A stretch of 48,294 nt of DNA from Candidatus Nanopelagicales bacterium (GTDB lineage: Bacteria > Actinomycetota > Actinomycetes > S36-B12 > GCA-2699445). The notes beneath the pieces were generated by a model, which ran no database searches, was not told the origin of the DNA, and worked only from the letters and a program-made list of their open reading frames with translations. The DNA lies in contig JAUYJT010000014.1 in the NCBI GenBank assembly GCA_030700225.1, positions 1-48,294 of the forward strand. Direction: 5' to 3'. Of the stretch, positions 27,582 through 37,415 are shown one piece after another; within the stretch, counting starts at the first letter, position 1, and each line of letters starts with the position of its first letter. The position numbers and the translations under genes are program-made.

Positions 27582-30425
27582 GTGACACGTCGGCTGTACT
27601 TCATAGGCCGCTGGAGCGCCCAGCACGCCAAACTCGTGCTGGCCATGTGGATCATCGCCCTCGTGGCCCTAAGCGGCGCGAACATGGCAGTCCCCCAGTC
27701 TGGTCGGCAGGAATTCTCCCTAGAGGGAACCGATAGCGCGACCGCGTTGACGCTGATGAGCAGGGCTTTCCCTGGAGTCGCCTCGGACGCCAGCCCAGTG
27801 GCGATCTCGGCGGATATGAGCCTGGCCAGCGGCGACGGCAAACAGATACTCGATAACGTGTCCAAGTCCGTCACGCGGATCCACGGCGTAGTCAGCGTGA
27901 CCGGACCAGCGGAACAACCGAGCCTTCTATCTGACGACAAGAAGACCGCGATACTCAACGTGACGGTCAATGATCGCTATATCGGCCAGCCGGACAAGGC
28001 CCGGGAGATTCTGGATACGGCGACCAAGGAAGCGCAGGCGATATCGCCGACAGCCAAAGTTGCCATGGGAGGAATTCTCGGCGAAGCGATCTCGAGCACC
28101 GACACCAAGAAGAGCGAGATACTGGGCCTCATCGCGGCTGTCATCGTCCTGTTAATAGCACTGAGACGCCCCGAGGCGGCGTTCATTCCCATCGTCAACG
28201 CGATCTTCGCCGTGGGGTGCGGACTGGCGATAGTGAGCCTTCTCGGCCGCATTGTCCTCATTCCCAACGTCGCGGCAACACTGGGAACGATGATCGGGCT
28301 CGGCGTTGGGATTGACTACGCGCTGTTCCTGGTGACCCGTCACAGGGTCATGTTGCTCAAGGGCTTCGAAGTGGCCGACTCAGCCGGTCGCACAGCGGGC
28401 ACGGCCGGGGCGGGCATGGTGTTCGCCGGCAGCACCCTGATCCTGGCGGTGTGCGGTCTGTCGCTGACAGGAATCTCATTCCTGGCCTGGCTCGGCTACT
28501 CGGCCGCGATCGTGGTTGCCGTGGCAGTCGCGGCGTCCCTCACCCTGGTCCCAGCCATCTTCGGGCTGCTTGGCAAGAGAGTCCTCCGCAAGAAGCAGAT
28601 TCACGCCATCCACGAGGGCGACACGCACTTGGACGAAGGATCCTGGGCTCGGATAGCGGACTCGGTGACGAGTCGGCCATGGCGCTACGCGGTGACCGCT
28701 ACTGTCGTCCTGCTCATCCTGGCCAGTCCGATGGCATCGATGTCGTTCGGTCAGGCTGATGACTCAGCCCTGCCTCCCGATACGACCGCCTATCAGGCCA
28801 ACCAGATGATGGTCGACGCGTTCGGCCCAGGTTCGGTTGGGCCACTGCTCGTAGTCGTGCAGATGAACCGAGCGGCTGAGCCGCCCAAGAACGCGAAGCT
28901 ATCGTCCGGCTCCGGGGATCCCCGGGCACAGGACCCCCGGCTGACCAGGCTGGCGGCCGACCTTGCCAAGACACCCGGCATCGAGAACGTCAGTCCGCCC
29001 TATGTCAGCCCAGACGGAGGAGTCGCGGGCATCAAGGTAACCCCAACTACAGGGCCAGCCGATCCCGCGACGCAAGCTCTAGTTGAAGCTCTGCGCGCGA
29101 AAGTCCTACCCCAGGATACGAAGGGGGAGGACATGAACGCGCACGTCGGCGGGCTCACGGCTCTGCAGATGGACTTGACCGGCCAGATCGGTGAACGACT
29201 GCCGTACTTCATCATCGGGGTGGCTACGCTCTCGGCCCTGCTGCTGATGGTCGCGTACCGCTCCTTGGTCATCCCCATCAAGGCTGCCGCGATGAACCTG
29301 ATCTCAATCTCCGCCGCATACGGCGTTGTCGTCGCGGTCTTCCAATGGGGCTGGGGCGCTCACTTGATAGGCATAGAAGAACTGGTTCCCATCGAATCGT
29401 ATGTACCGATGATGATGTTCGCCGTCCTCTTCGGCCTGTCCATGGACTACGAGGTGTTCCTGCTGACGTCGTTCCAGGAGCACTGGTCCCGCACCGGGAA
29501 CATGGTCGCCTCGGTGCGGCGCGGGCTGACCGACACCGGGCAAGTCGTGACGTCGGCGGCCTCCATCATGGTCGTGGTCTTCGCGTCGTTCATCCTCGTG
29601 CCAAACGCGATAGTGAAAATGTTCGGCATCGGGTTGAGCACGGCTGTTCTCGTCGACGCCACGATCGTGCGGTGCATCTTGGTCCCGGCTCTCATGGTGC
29701 TGGCAGCCAAGTGGACCTGGTGGCTCCCGAGGTGGCTGAACCGGATCGTTCCCGCCCTGCACGTCGAGGGTGACCCGTCTGAGCTTGAGTCGATCCACCG
29801 ACCCCATGACGAGCCGCCGCCGGAAACCACGGATGTCAAGGCGCGACCCTCGACGCCCCTTCTGCCAATCCTGATAGGCGTATTCGTCGCGTGGTTCGTC
29901 GGAAGCCGGATGAGGCAACCCGCCGACTCCGCGCCGTTCCAGGATGTCGCCATAGCGGTCGCGGCTCTCGGCGGAGGCCTCGCGGTCTGGCTGCCTCGCA
30001 GCCTCGCCGGGTCGGGGCGCCTGCCGGGCGTGAGGATACTGGTGATGCTTTGCGGGGCGGTCTGCGTCGGTATCGGCTACGGAATACTCGGCATCGTGAT
30101 CGCGCCTGTCGCCCAGGTCCCAGGACGTATGGCCGCTTGGGCGCTGCTTGGGACCGCCCTCCTTGCGACACTGCCCAAACTGCGGAGCTACGGCCTTCCC
30201 TTGATGGTCGGCGGCATCATCATGACTGTGACGTTCGCTTCGTCCGCGGCCGAGTCCTCGGGCAGCGCCGGAGATCTCGTGCTCAGCGCAATGGTCCCGG
30301 CGGCGCTGGCTGGCACCGTCGCGCTCCTGGTGCGCAGGATCATGGACTCGGCGAAGGATTCGCGTGACTATCCGGCCGAGCGCAAGTCCCGCCACCGCGA
30401 ACACCCGACGAGCGTCTCATCATGA
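27582..30425 (+). CDS. MMPL/RND family transporter
   Basis: A 947-residue membrane protein of the MMPL branch of RND exporters. There is an N-terminal span (LVLAMWIIALVALSGA), an extracytoplasmic domain, and spans at about 185-375 with the MMPL signature GVGIDYALFLVTRHR. A second extracytoplasmic domain (410-530) follows. The second span set contains VLFGLSMDYEVFLLTSFQEHW and a repeated GLTDTGQVVTSAASIMVVVF. It ends with four extra C-terminal spans (about 765-935) not present in typical MmpL proteins. In actinobacteria such proteins export lipids or other hydrophobic compounds. Its stop overlaps the next start (ATGA), implying a two-component system. Confidence 0.88.
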   Translation: MTRRLYFIGRWSAQHAKLVLAMWIIALVALSGANMAVPQSGRQEFSLEGTDSATALTLMSRAFPGVASDASPVAISADMSLASGDGKQILDNVSKSVTRIHGVVSVTGPAEQPSLLSDDKKTAILNVTVNDRYIGQPDKAREILDTATKEAQAISPTAKVAMGGILGEAISSTDTKKSEILGLIAAVIVLLIALRRPEAAFIPIVNAIFAVGCGLAIVSLLGRIVLIPNVAATLGTMIGLGVGIDYALFLVTRHRVMLLKGFEVADSAGRTAGTAGAGMVFAGSTLILAVCGLSLTGISFLAWLGYSAAIVVAVAVAASLTLVPAIFGLLGKRVLRKKQIHAIHEGDTHLDEGSWARIADSVTSRPWRYAVTATVVLLILASPMASMSFGQADDSALPPDTTAYQANQMMVDAFGPGSVGPLLVVVQMNRAAEPPKNAKLSSGSGDPRAQDPRLTRLAADLAKTPGIENVSPPYVSPDGGVAGIKVTPTTGPADPATQALVEALRAKVLPQDTKGEDMNAHVGGLTALQMDLTGQIGERLPYFIIGVATLSALLLMVAYRSLVIPIKAAAMNLISISAAYGVVVAVFQWGWGAHLIGIEELVPIESYVPMMMFAVLFGLSMDYEVFLLTSFQEHWSRTGNMVASVRRGLTDTGQVVTSAASIMVVVFASFILVPNAIVKMFGIGLSTAVLVDATIVRCILVPALMVLAAKWTWWLPRWLNRIVPALHVEGDPSELESIHRPHDEPPPETTDVKARPSTPLLPILIGVFVAWFVGSRMRQPADSAPFQDVAIAVAALGGGLAVWLPRSLAGSGRLPGVRILVMLCGAVCVGIGYGILGIVIAPVAQVPGRMAAWALLGTALLATLPKLRSYGLPLMVGGIIMTVTFASSAAESSGSAGDLVLSAMVPAALAGTVALLVRRIMDSAKDSRDYPAERKSRHREHPTSVSS

Positions 30426-32842
30426 AGCGCCTGCTCATCGCCGCGATTTCCTTATCCCTTGTGGGCATCGCGATCCTGGCTGGCCCTTCGGCCACGGGCC
30501 GACAGCCCCAAGCATCAGGTGACTCCGGAACTGGGTCCAGCCCGGCGGGCTCGGCGCCCTGGTCCGCGACCAACGCGCTGGCCGGAGACAGCAACACCCC
30601 GGCCGAGGGAACCCTGCGCAACGACGAGCTCGTGGTGGCGTCCCTAGATCCTTTGGGGCTGCCCGTAACGGCCAACCTGATCAGCCGGGTCAGCAGCTCC
30701 GGCGGCCCGCAGCGGACCATCGTCGATCCGACTTCCACGTCAAACATCGCCTACCTGAACAGGCGCGGACAGCCCACGGTCGTAGGCAAGGGCATCGAGG
30801 TCACCGTGGGCGGCCAGGAGCCTGTCGTCATCATCACGAAGGCCGAATTCGACCGGACACTCCCGGTGGCGCTGCACGCCGAGTACGTTCTGAACGGTCA
30901 GGTCGTTGACCCACAAGACGTCGTCGGAGCGTCCGGCGATGTGACCATCAGATTCACGGTCACAAACGTCGACGTCAAACAGCAGAAGCTGCGCTACACC
31001 GACTCTTCCGGGAAGAGCCACGAGAGCGAGGAGCCGATCTTCGCCCCGTTCGTAGGCACGCTCACCACGGTCCTGCCGGGCGAATACGACATCACATCGA
31101 GCAAGGACGCGGTCGCCTCCACCGACGGCAAGGGCAACACAGTCCTGACATGGAGCCTGCTGCTGTATCCGCCGCTTGGCGACTACAGGCAGGTCGTGAG
31201 CTTCGGCGCCACCACCGAATCCGCCGTCGTGCCCATGACCACGCTGGCGGCGGCCCCCGTGTCAACGAACCAGGACCCTGCTGTCGCCTTCAGCGCGGAC
31301 ATGTTCGGCAAGTCGCTGGATGGAAACAAAGAGCTGACCGACGCGGTGAGCAAACTCGACGACGGCACCCTGTCTCTGGCGGACGGAGCCGCGAAGCTGG
31401 CAGCCGGACTGTACGAACTCGACCAAGGCCTCGGCAAGGCCAGCGATGGTGTTTCCGATCAGCTCGTGCCTGGCACGATCCAGGTCGCAGTCGGCGCCAG
31501 CGCCATAGCCGTCGGCCAGGGCGAGCTTACGACCGCTGTCGGGACTGCCGCCGATGGCGCCGGGGAACTGTACTCGGGCGCGCAGGAGCTGGCCGTGGGG
31601 CTGGCGGCGCTCAGTGCTGGACTGGACATCCTGGCGAACACCGCGCTGCCCGAGATCAGGGATGGCGCGAAGAAGCTCAAGAGCGGTACCGTCGAGCTGT
31701 CCGAGGCTGTTGGCTCCCCCACGGATCCACCGATCCCGATCCCCACGACGACCCCGATCCCAACGCCAACCGCTTCGATCACGCTCGTGCAAGCGATACG
31801 GGGGGCCGTTCTCGCGGCACAAGTGCTCACGGTTCAAGCCGAGACTCTCGCCACGAACCTTGCCCCAATCTTCGCGACCATCGACACCAGCGCGATCACT
31901 TCCGGCACGGCCAGGGACCGCGCCGATGACGCGACTGACGCGCTGGACGCGCTCCTGGTGGAACTGTGCCCGACACCCCCGACGATCACTCCCCAGCAGT
32001 GCGCGGACATGGAGCAAGCCCGCGTCGATTCCAGCACTGCGGCCGCCGACGCCGGTACGGTCTCTGACGACCTGACCGACGCATCAGTCCTGGCCGACAC
32101 GGAGCTCCTCCGCGCCCAAGGGATTGCGGTGGCTCTGGACTACTTCGAACAGTTTCTTAAGGAGATAAGAGCGGGCATCCTCGAAGTCTCCGTGGCCCTG
32201 CGCTCCGGTTCCTACGTGCCAGGCGAGGAGGGCCTGGTAGAGGGACTGACGGAGCTAGTCGACGCCTTGAGGCTGACTGTGGCGGCTACGAAGATCCTTG
32301 ACAAGGGCGGTGACGCGGCTCTGGCCGGAGCCAAGGAACTGGCCGCTGGCAACCTGGCCCTGTCCAACGGTCTGGACGCGACGGACGCGGGCGCGCGCCA
32401 ACTCACGCGCGCGACGGACAAGCTGGCGGCCGGCGCCAGCGAGGTGGCGTTTGGGTCAGTCGAGGTTGCGGCAGCTCTCAAAGCACTGACCGAGGGAGCG
32501 GGCCAAGCCACCACCGGCGCGGGAGATCTGGCATCCGGAGCCGAGGAACTGCAGCAGCAGGGAACGCGCAAGATGCTGGAATCCGTCATCGAATCGTCGC
32601 AGCAGCCCGCGCTGGCGAACGCGTGGCTCGCAGCCGCCAGCGCCAGGGCACCGGAGGCACTCCCCTATGGACAACCGAAAGGTGCTGATGGCAGCGCTGC
32701 CTACGTGATGACGATGGACCCGGTGGGGCCATCTGACAGCTGGGCCTGGCAGATCGCCGCGATCCTGATCCTGGGCGTGTCCGCCGTGGCCGGGGCGGCC
32801 CTGAAGCAGAGCCTGGCCACGCGCCGCGAGGAACGGGGCTAG
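30422..32842 (+). CDS. Large membrane-anchored coiled-coil protein, YhgE/Pip-like partner of the MMPL transporter
   Basis: An 806-residue protein anchored at both ends: an N-terminal span (about 4-24) and a C-terminal span (about 776-798, WQIAAILILGVSAVAGAAL). Residues 60-280 are beta-rich. Residues about 300-440 and 620-720 contain repeats such as LADGAAKLAAGLYELDQGLG and GAKELAAGNLALSNGLDATD, the glycine-spaced helical repeat typical of YhgE/Pip-type surface proteins. A Pro/Thr linker follows at about 440 (PIPIPTTTPIPTPT). The overlap with the transporter gene suggests a periplasmic adaptor or cell-wall-spanning partner; this is inference. Confidence 0.7.
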   Translation: MKRLLIAAISLSLVGIAILAGPSATGRQPQASGDSGTGSSPAGSAPWSATNALAGDSNTPAEGTLRNDELVVASLDPLGLPVTANLISRVSSSGGPQRTIVDPTSTSNIAYLNRRGQPTVVGKGIEVTVGGQEPVVIITKAEFDRTLPVALHAEYVLNGQVVDPQDVVGASGDVTIRFTVTNVDVKQQKLRYTDSSGKSHESEEPIFAPFVGTLTTVLPGEYDITSSKDAVASTDGKGNTVLTWSLLLYPPLGDYRQVVSFGATTESAVVPMTTLAAAPVSTNQDPAVAFSADMFGKSLDGNKELTDAVSKLDDGTLSLADGAAKLAAGLYELDQGLGKASDGVSDQLVPGTIQVAVGASAIAVGQGELTTAVGTAADGAGELYSGAQELAVGLAALSAGLDILANTALPEIRDGAKKLKSGTVELSEAVGSPTDPPIPIPTTTPIPTPTASITLVQAIRGAVLAAQVLTVQAETLATNLAPIFATIDTSAITSGTARDRADDATDALDALLVELCPTPPTITPQQCADMEQARVDSSTAAADAGTVSDDLTDASVLADTELLRAQGIAVALDYFEQFLKEIRAGILEVSVALRSGSYVPGEEGLVEGLTELVDALRLTVAATKILDKGGDAALAGAKELAAGNLALSNGLDATDAGARQLTRATDKLAAGASEVAFGSVEVAAALKALTEGAGQATTGAGDLASGAEELQQQGTRKMLESVIESSQQPALANAWLAAASARAPEALPYGQPKGADGSAAYVMTMDPVGPSDSWAWQIAAILILGVSAVAGAALKQSLATRREERG

Positions 32843-32843
32843 C

Positions 32844-34526
32844 TCAGTCGCAGACGGCGCCCTTCGACGCCGAACCGACCAGTTGGGTGTACTTGTGCAA
32901 CACGCCGCGCGTGTACCTGGGCTCCGCGGGCTCCCAGTTCTCACGGCGCCGAGCCATTTCCTCCTCCTCGACCAGCAGATCGAGGCGGCGACTCGCGATG
33001 TCGACGCGGATCCTGTCTCCGTCAGCGACCAGAGCGATCGGCCCACCGTCGGCGGATTCGGGTGCCACGTGTCCGACGCATAGACCGGTCGTACCGCCTG
33101 AGAAGCGCCCGTCCGTCACCAGGAGGACGTCCTTACCCAATCCGGCGCCCTTGATGGCGCCTGTGATCATCAGCATCTCCCGCATACCGGGTCCGCTCTT
33201 GGGCCCCTCCTGGCGGATGACAACGACATCCCCCGCCTGGATCGTGCCGTCCTCCAGCGCAGCCATGGCGGACTGCTCTCGCTCGAAAACGCGGGCCACC
33301 CCTTCAAAGACATCAACTGGCACTCCCGCGTTCTTCACCACGGCCCCGTCCGGGCACAGCGAGCCAGACAGAATCGTGATGCCACCAGTGGGCATCAACG
33401 GCGCGCTAACCGGATGAAGGACCCAACCGTCAGGCTGGGGCACGTCCATGTCGGCCAGATTCTCGCCCATGGTCCTGCCCGTAACCGTCAGACAGTCGCC
33501 GTGCAGCATCCCAGCGTCCAGCAGAGCCCGCAAGACCACAGGAACGCCGCCCACCCTGTCCACATCACTCATTACGAACCGTCCGAACGGCTTCAGGTCG
33601 GCCAGCAGCGGCACCTCAGATCCGATCCGGTGGAAGTCCTCCATATCCAATGGCACATCGGCTTCGTGAGCCAGCGCCAGCAGATGAAGCACAGCGTTCG
33701 TGGAACCGCCCAGGGCCATGACGACCGTTATCGCGTTCTCGAACGCCTCCCGGGTCAGGATGTCCCGCGTCGTGATCCCGCTGCGCAGAAGTCCAACGAC
33801 AGCCTCACCCGAGTGCCGGGCTATCCCGTCCCTCCTACGGTCAACTGCGGGCGGAGCCGCAGATCCGGGCAGCGACATGCCGATCGCCTCGCCGACGCTG
33901 GCCATGGTGTTCGCGGTGTACATGCCCCCGCACGCGCCTTCGCCAGGGCAGATAGCCCGCTCGATGCGATCGACCTCATCGCGTGTAGTCAGGCCGCGCG
34001 CGCAGGCCCCGACTGCCTCGAACGCGTCGATGATCGTGACATCGCGGTCCCCGACCCTGCCGGGCAGGATCGATCCCGCGTAGACCAGGACGCTGGCGAC
34101 ATCCAGCCTCGCGGCGGCCATGAGCATCCCTGGTAGGGACTTGTCGCACCCGGCGAAGGTGACCATGGCGTCCAAACGCTCGGCCTGCATCACAGTCTCG
34201 ACCGAGTCGGCTATCACCTCTCGGCTGACGAGCGAGAAGTGCATGCCTTCGTGCCCCATCGAGATGCCGTCCGACACGGAGATTGTCGCGAACTCCAATG
34301 GGTACCCACCCGCTGCGTGGACACCTTCCTTGGCGGATTGCGCCAGTCTCTTCAATGACAAGTTGCACGGCGTGATCTCGTTCCAGGACGAGGCAACCCC
34401 GATCTGCGGCTTGGCGAAGTCCTCGTCCGCCATTCCAACGGCACGCAGCATCCCTCTGGCGGGAGCCCGCTCCATTCCGTCAGTCACCTCGCGGCTTCGC
34501 GGTTTCATATCAGGTATTGAAGGCAT
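32844..34526 (-). CDS. ilvD: Dihydroxy-acid dehydratase
   Basis: Iron-sulfur dehydratase (560 residues), the fourth common step of valine and isoleucine synthesis. It has [14 protein letters not shown] and [21 protein letters not shown] with the cluster Cys, [30 protein letters not shown] with another cluster Cys, and [13 protein letters not shown]-terminal segments are [19 protein letters not shown] and [17 protein letters not shown]. It stands alone, away from ilvBNC. Start ATG 34526 or ATG 34508 (MKPRSR); neither has a clear Shine-Dalgarno, and a TAGGCT box seven bases before 34526 would suit a leaderless transcript. Confidence 0.95.
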   Translation of the reverse strand: MPSIPDMKPRSREVTDGMERAPARGMLRAVGMADEDFAKPQIGVASSWNEITPCNLSLKRLAQSAKEGVHAAGGYPLEFATISVSDGISMGHEGMHFSLVSREVIADSVETVMQAERLDAMVTFAGCDKSLPGMLMAAARLDVASVLVYAGSILPGRVGDRDVTIIDAFEAVGACARGLTTRDEVDRIERAICPGEGACGGMYTANTMASVGEAIGMSLPGSAAPPAVDRRRDGIARHSGEAVVGLLRSGITTRDILTREAFENAITVVMALGGSTNAVLHLLALAHEADVPLDMEDFHRIGSEVPLLADLKPFGRFVMSDVDRVGGVPVVLRALLDAGMLHGDCLTVTGRTMGENLADMDVPQPDGWVLHPVSAPLMPTGGITILSGSLCPDGAVVKNAGVPVDVFEGVARVFEREQSAMAALEDGTIQAGDVVVIRQEGPKSGPGMREMLMITGAIKGAGLGKDVLLVTDGRFSGGTTGLCVGHVAPESADGGPIALVADGDRIRVDIASRRLDLLVEEEEMARRRENWEPAEPRYTRGVLHKYTQLVGSASKGAVCD

Positions 34527-34588
34527 GCCCGCAAGCCTACTTCGACGGTTGCGACACGGTTGCCGCTCACCGCCCGGGCGCGCGCCGG

Positions 34589-35353
34589 ATGCGACACTGG
34601 GGCGTGCTGAAACTCCCGCTCACAGTCGTCGCCGCCGTCAGCGCCCTGATCCTCGCCGCGTGTGCGCCCGCTGGCTCTGCCCCCCAGAGCCCCACGGCGT
34701 CCGAGTCAACGAGCGCATCCGGAAGCGCATCCCCGTCTGAGGCCAGCCCGTCGCCTTCGCCCAGCGACAGCAGCAAGCCGTCGAAGGTTCTCTATCTGAC
34801 ATTCGACGATGGACCGTCTGTTCCGTTCACTCGACAGATCCTGGACATCTTCGAGGAGTACAACTCCAAGACGACTTTCTTCATCTATGGAGCCTTCGCC
34901 AGGGTCAACCCCGGCGTTGTCAAGGACATCGTTTCGCGAGGCCAGGCGATCGGGAATCACACGTACAACCACCCGAACCTCACGACGCTGTCCGACGACG
35001 CGGTACGCAAGGAACTGAGCAAGACCGCCGACGTGGTGGGTCCGGGGATGGGCCCGTGCATGCGACCTCCCTACCTGGCCACGAACGACCGCGTGCGCCG
35101 CATCAGCAAGCAAGAGGGATACAGCACCGTGTTGGGAGACCTCTCGGCCGCGGACTGGACCGTGCCGCCTGTCTCGACGCTGATGGCGTCTCTGCGCGCC
35201 GCGTCGAAGAACAAGGCGATAATCATCATTCACGACGGACCGCAACTGCGGCAGAACACAGTGGCGGCGGTTCGCCAGTTGATGCCATGGTGGATCAAGA
35301 AGGGCTTCAGCCTGGAGTCACTGCCGCAGTGCGTGAACCCAGTCCAGCCCTGA
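34589..35353 (+). CDS. Polysaccharide deacetylase (CE4) lipoprotein
   Basis: A 254-residue extracytoplasmic enzyme of carbohydrate esterase family 4. The N-terminus is a lipoprotein signal ([18 protein letters not shown]; lipobox LAAC near residue 23), followed by a Ser/Pro-rich linker. The NodB domain shows [10 protein letters not shown] (catalytic and metal Asp), GNHTYNHPN (metal His pair), CMRPPYL and the late IIIIHDG. It probably removes N-acetyl groups from peptidoglycan or another surface glycan. ATG 34589 gives a positively charged start, and GTG 34604 is an alternative. It is divergent from ilvD. Confidence 0.85.
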   Translation: MRHWGVLKLPLTVVAAVSALILAACAPAGSAPQSPTASESTSASGSASPSEASPSPSPSDSSKPSKVLYLTFDDGPSVPFTRQILDIFEEYNSKTTFFIYGAFARVNPGVVKDIVSRGQAIGNHTYNHPNLTTLSDDAVRKELSKTADVVGPGMGPCMRPPYLATNDRVRRISKQEGYSTVLGDLSAADWTVPPVSTLMASLRAASKNKAIIIIHDGPQLRQNTVAAVRQLMPWWIKKGFSLESLPQCVNPVQP

Positions 35354-35414
35354 TCTGAGCAGGAAGCCATATGGGGGATTCCGCGATCGGGCGAGCGCGG
35401 CATAGAGTCTGCCC

Positions 35415-36374
35415 ATGCACGTAACGCCACGAAGAATCGGCAGCTGGGGGCTTGAAGTCGGCCGGATCGGGCTTGGCTGTATGTCCATGACCGGTGTCTA
35501 CGACGTGGATCAGCGACAGGACGAACGCTCCGAGCTGACGGTACGCAGGGCCATCGACCTTGGCGTGACCCTGATCGACACCGCGGACTCCTACGGTCCG
35601 TTCACAAATGAGCTGCTCGTCGGACGGGCCCTAGCGTCCCGCCGGGGAGCGGCGGTGCTGTCAACCAAAGTGGGTCTGGTTGGCCGATCGGACGGGGCTG
35701 TGCTGCGCAACGGCCGACCTGATCACATCGTGTCAGCGTGCGATGCTTCGCTGCGCCGCCTCCAAGCGGACCACATAGACCTGTACTCCTTGCACTCAAT
35801 CGACCCCGGGGTGCCGGTGGAGGACTCGTGGTCTGCCATGGCTGGCCTCGTCGCCGCCGGCAAAGTACGTGCGCTCGGCATCATGACTGATGACATCGCT
35901 GTCCTGGAGCTCGTTCAGGCGATATTCCCCGTCACAGCCGTGTTCGTCGAGTATTCGCTTTGGGCGCAGGGCAACGAGGCCGTAGTGCGCTGGTGCGGCG
36001 AACGCGGGATAGGGGTGCTCGCGACGAGTCCACTGGGTCGCGGGTACCTGACCGGGACGCTGGACCCTGCCCGAAGATTCGCTTGGACTGACTTGCGGTC
36101 GAAACTCGGCGACTTCAGCCCCGACGGCCTTCGCGAAAACCGCGTATGGATCGACCGGCTTCGGCGCGTCGCGAGGGACAAGCGAGCGACCTCGGCCCAA
36201 GTCGCTCTGGCTTGGGTCTCGCAGCAAGGCGAGCACATCGTCCCCTTGGCCGGAACCAAACGTCCCGACCACCTGGAAGAGAACGCCCGCGCGGCTGATC
36301 TGAAGCTGGACGACCTGGACCTGAGCCTGCTGCGGGGGGAAAATGAGGAGAGTGACCAGGGAAGCGATACCTAG
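35415..36374 (+). CDS. Aldo/keto reductase
   Basis: A cytosolic 319-residue NADPH-dependent (beta/alpha)8 oxidoreductase. The tetrad is visible: Asp and Tyr in LIDTADSYGP, Lys in VLSTKVGLV and His in IDLYSLHSIDP. The nucleotide end has SPLGRGYLTG and IVPLAGTKRPDHLEEN, the usual phosphate-binding region. The natural carbonyl substrate is not deducible. The 3' end overlaps the next gene by 32 bases in another frame, so the two are probably co-expressed. Confidence 0.9.
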   Translation: MHVTPRRIGSWGLEVGRIGLGCMSMTGVYDVDQRQDERSELTVRRAIDLGVTLIDTADSYGPFTNELLVGRALASRRGAAVLSTKVGLVGRSDGAVLRNGRPDHIVSACDASLRRLQADHIDLYSLHSIDPGVPVEDSWSAMAGLVAAGKVRALGIMTDDIAVLELVQAIFPVTAVFVEYSLWAQGNEAVVRWCGERGIGVLATSPLGRGYLTGTLDPARRFAWTDLRSKLGDFSPDGLRENRVWIDRLRRVARDKRATSAQVALAWVSQQGEHIVPLAGTKRPDHLEENARAADLKLDDLDLSLLRGENEESDQGSDT

Positions 36375-37200
36375 AGCGACGATCCGTTCGCTCTTGGGGG
36401 CGGTCCTGCTCGGGTTATCTGTAGTTGCTGGGACTCCGATCGCCAACGCCACGCACCCCGAGCCCGTGCTCGAGCCTGGGGGTACCCCCACCCGCCTCGA
36501 AGAGGCGGGAAGGGGGAGGGACACGTTCCACATCCAGTTCAGCGGCAAGCTGCGCGTGCCGACGGGGACAGACGTCGTCGAGATCGACGGGGAGGACACG
36601 CGAGCCCGACGAGTCACCAAACTGCACGCTCGCGGCATCGAGGTCGTCTGCTACGTCAGCGCGGGCACGTTCGAGAACTACCGTCGGGACGCGGCCAAGT
36701 TCCCGGCCCGCGTGATCGGCGAACAGCTTCCGGACTGGCCAGATGAGCGATGGCTGGACATCCGCAAGCGCGGGGTCCTGAGACCCATCATGACCCGGCG
36801 AGCCCGGGCCTGCGCGCGGAAGGGATTCGACGGCATCGAGTTCGACAATGTGGACGGATACGCCAACAACACCGGATTCCCGCTGCGCCGGGCAGACCAG
36901 ATCAAGTACGACAAGATGCTGGCGCGCATCGCCAGGAAGAACGCGCTGTCACCGGGCCTGAAGAACGCCGTGGGACTGGTGAAGGATCTCGAACCGGCAT
37001 TCGACTGGGCCCTCAACGAAGAGTGCGTCACCTACCGGGAATGCGGGCGCTACAGGCCGTTCGTTCGCAGCGGCAAGGCAGTGATCGTCATCGAGTACGG
37101 GGGGGTGAGCCAGAAGCGCCTCTGCCGCGTGACCGGTCGCCTTGGCTTGAGTGGGCAGATGAAGCGCCTCAGCCTGTCGGCCTGGTCACGGCCCTGCTGA
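36343..37200 (+). CDS. Secreted GH114-like (endo-alpha-1,4-polygalactosaminidase-related) protein
   Basis: A 285-residue secreted protein with signal peptide (about 1-37: RATIRSLLGAVLLGLSVVAGTPIANA). The TIM-barrel part has FHIQFSGKLRVP, VVEIDGEDT, VVCYVSAGTFENYR, RWLDIRK, KGFDGIEFDNVDGYANNTGFPL, NAVGLVKDLEPAFDWALNEEC and a final VIVIEYGG. This is the order seen in GH114 proteins, where the Asp in the EFDN region is a likely catalytic residue. Residues about 43-61 come from a palindromic repeat inserted between signal and domain. The start lies inside the aldo/keto reductase gene. Proteins of this type act on amino-sugar exopolysaccharides such as PEL, but specificity here is unproved. Confidence 0.8.
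   Translation: MRRVTREAIPRATIRSLLGAVLLGLSVVAGTPIANATHPEPVLEPGGTPTRLEEAGRGRDTFHIQFSGKLRVPTGTDVVEIDGEDTRARRVTKLHARGIEVVCYVSAGTFENYRRDAAKFPARVIGEQLPDWPDERWLDIRKRGVLRPIMTRRARACARKGFDGIEFDNVDGYANNTGFPLRRADQIKYDKMLARIARKNALSPGLKNAVGLVKDLEPAFDWALNEECVTYRECGRYRPFVRSGKAVIVIEYGGVSQKRLCRVTGRLGLSGQMKRLSLSAWSRPC
36470..36525. repeat. Palindromic repeat inserted in frame in the GH114-like gene
   Basis: It contains the palindrome GGGGGTACCCCC (36478-36489), the hairpin CCCGCCTC-GAA-GAGGCGGG (36491-36509) and a GGGGGAGGG tail. It shares GGTACCCCCACCC with 6895-6951. It is translated as EPGGTPTRLEEAGRGRDT without breaking the frame. Confidence 0.7.
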
Positions 37201-37238
37201 CTCTGGCGCGCTGTGGACCGAAGTTCAGCTATTCCGCT

Positions 37239-37347
37239 GCCGAAGCGGCCGTTCCCAACAAACGCGAATGTTTGGGTACAGACGCGCCCGTTGCAACACC
37301 CGTTTCTTGCTGTAACGGTCGCGTTTGTCAGGAACGGCCGCATCGGC
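37239..37347. repeat. Dispersed ~110-bp palindromic element, copy C
   Basis: This copy has the best-kept ends. GCCGAAGCGGCCGTTCC at the left matches the complement of the right end, GCCGATGCGGCCGTTCC, and the following CAACAAACGCG is nearly matched as well (25 of 28 overall). The central GCGCCCGTTGCAAC is shared with copies A and B. It lies between the convergent GH114-like and gatB genes, where it may also serve as a terminator-like structure. Confidence 0.85.
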
Positions 37348-37415
37348 GAGGGGCTGGGGGCGGAAGCGTTCCACCTCACGTGGCTTCGGGCCGGACAGGC
37401 CTACGCCGGTCCGCC

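Noticed and set aside
29304-30404. 366-codon minus-strand frame over the MMPL gene
   Set aside because: Arg/His/Gln-rich antisense shadow; the MMPL reading has clear membrane spans and family motifs.
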